Shown here: in pieces, positions 63,134 through 64,000 of the stretch
How the letters are laid out: each line of letters starts with the position of its first letter
How positions within the stretch are numbered: position 1 is the stretch's first letter
From: Hydra vulgaris
Lineage: Eukaryota > Cnidaria > Hydrozoa > Anthoathecata > Hydridae
Assembly: GCF_038396675.1 (NCBI RefSeq)
Contig: NC_088921.1
Location: 28,927,501 to 28,991,500 of the forward strand
Direction of reading: 5' to 3'
DNA length: 64,000 bases
Made by a program: the position numbers and the translations under genes
Notes under the pieces: generated by a model
Seen by the model: only the letters and a program-made list of their open reading frames with translations
Database searches by the model: none
What the model was told of the DNA's origin: nothing

Positions 63134-63919
63134 TTATTGATTTACAAATATATACTTATTAATTTTGTAAAAATCTTTTTTTGAAAGTTCATATTTGTCT
63201 GATATTATTGTTGGTGCACTTATTAATGTTATTACATTGGTAATTGGTATCCAACAATAATCATCGCTTTTCAGCCAGAAAAACTGTTCAGATGGACCGT
63301 GTGGATGCATAAACTTTATTTTTATTATATTATATTCTTCATTTTTTTTTTCGACTACTGCAATCCACTAAAACGAGTCATATGTACATGCGTAATATTC
63401 GTACTTCTGCATTAGCTCAAAATATATTAAACTTAAATTTTGGTTACTTGATTTTTTAGTTATATTAATAGTTTTTGGATTTATATCGTTACTAGTTTTT
63501 TTAAATAACATAGATGTTTTCAAAACTGGTATGCAATGATGAAATCCTCGAGTTCCTGGTATTGTTTTTCCCTTCTCAAATCGTTTATTTTGCGTAGCTC
63601 TAACATTAACCTTAGTTTCTTTATCAATTTTAAAGAACTTTATTGTGAGCATTTTTTGAGTGCAAAATTCAAAATTTGCATCGATTGTTAGTATTTGATT
63701 TTTCTTTGGACGTTGCAAACTTTCTCTTGCTATTGTTCATTTTACTGTACCGCCTATTGCATCGCAAGAAGATTTGCCGTGACTGGTTGCAAAAAATATC
63801 CATTCAGCTTCCAATAAAAAATCTTCTGAGTGATGGCATAGATTTAGAAAATTTTTATAATTTTTATACTGTCCTCCACATCCATCAGAAAAGTTATACA
63901 ATTTGAAAACTAAACACAC
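63134..63919 (-). pseudogene. Transposon-derived protein 'family C' C-terminal region, two in-frame stops, cut by window edge
   Basis: One minus-strand frame runs from about 63919 down to TAA at 63134-63136, interrupted only by TGA at 63737-63739 (after GGTVK, where relatives usually have Arg) and TAG at 63368-63370. Motifs: NFSDGCGGQYKNYKNF, AEWIFFATSHGKSSCDAIGG, SLQRPKKNQILT, GTRGFHHCIPV, KFMHPHGPSEQFFW and DDYCWIPITNVITLI. The 'FSDG..QxKN..N' and 'FFATSHGK..CD.IGG' pair marks an uncharacterised family abundant in cnidarian genomes, probably transposon-derived. Just upstream of 63919 an in-frame stop and an acceptor-like TTTGTTTTCAG suggest an intron or decay. The N-terminus lies beyond the window. 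Confidence 0.6.
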
Positions 63920-64000
63920 TTATAACTGAAAACAAACCTTTTTCATTAAATGTTTATAAATTATATCCCATTTCATTGCATATAAAAGAAGAACTGCATT

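Overview
The window is eukaryotic and very AT-rich. It has long (TA)n and (GT)n microsatellites, spliced genes with GT..AG introns, and a dense, nested collection of decayed transposable elements. The mix (APE-type LINEs, BEL/Pao, Penelope-like, several hAT families, mariner and Tc1, CACTA-like, tRNA-derived SINEs, many MITEs) and the style of the transposon proteins suggest a cnidarian, most likely a Hydra species. That assignment is from recognition of style only; no database was searched. There are no prokaryotic operons, CRISPR arrays, rRNA genes or convincing stand-alone tRNA genes.

Layout. 1-1827: decayed two-exon gene of an uncharacterised transposase-like family (here 'family A'), running off the left edge. 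4468-7190 (-): CACTA/TNP2-like fragment, then a BEL/Pao integrase region. 7200-10486: mostly empty AT-rich DNA. 10487-25195: copy 1 of a large direct segmental duplication. 25380-31688: family A fragment, two different hAT fragments (-), and the 5' half of an APE-type LINE (+). 31689-43972: copy 2 of the duplication. 43973-50279: LINE scrap, then a candidate ~6 kb TIR-bounded composite containing microsatellites, a MITE and a mariner fragment. 50590-52800: LINE with reverse transcriptase (+). 53600-54731: Tc1 transposase (-). 55054-58265: family A N-terminal fragment followed by a second transposon-derived family (+). 59144-60190: SINE and hAT fragment (+). 60488-61561: two MITEs nested in TA/GT microsatellite. 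61770-62528: Penelope-like RT with GIY-YIG (+). 63134-64000: third transposon-derived family (-), cut by the right edge.

The only sequences that look like intact host genes are the two paralogues in the duplicated block (CDS 22364-23732 and 40736-42097). Each has a TATA-like box, a probable 5'UTR intron and three coding exons. Each encodes a small predicted secreted protein: signal peptide, short spacer ending in KKR, about 50 consecutive aspartates, a short Cys-containing acidic segment, then a Lys-rich C-terminal exon. The two copies are almost identical through exons, introns and flanks, while the rest of the duplication is visibly more diverged and carries copy-specific insertions. One of these, a 4,045-bp element with TA target duplication, is proven by an intact empty site in the other copy. 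I regard this charge-segregated secreted protein pair as the most interesting biology in the window; its function is unknown to me.
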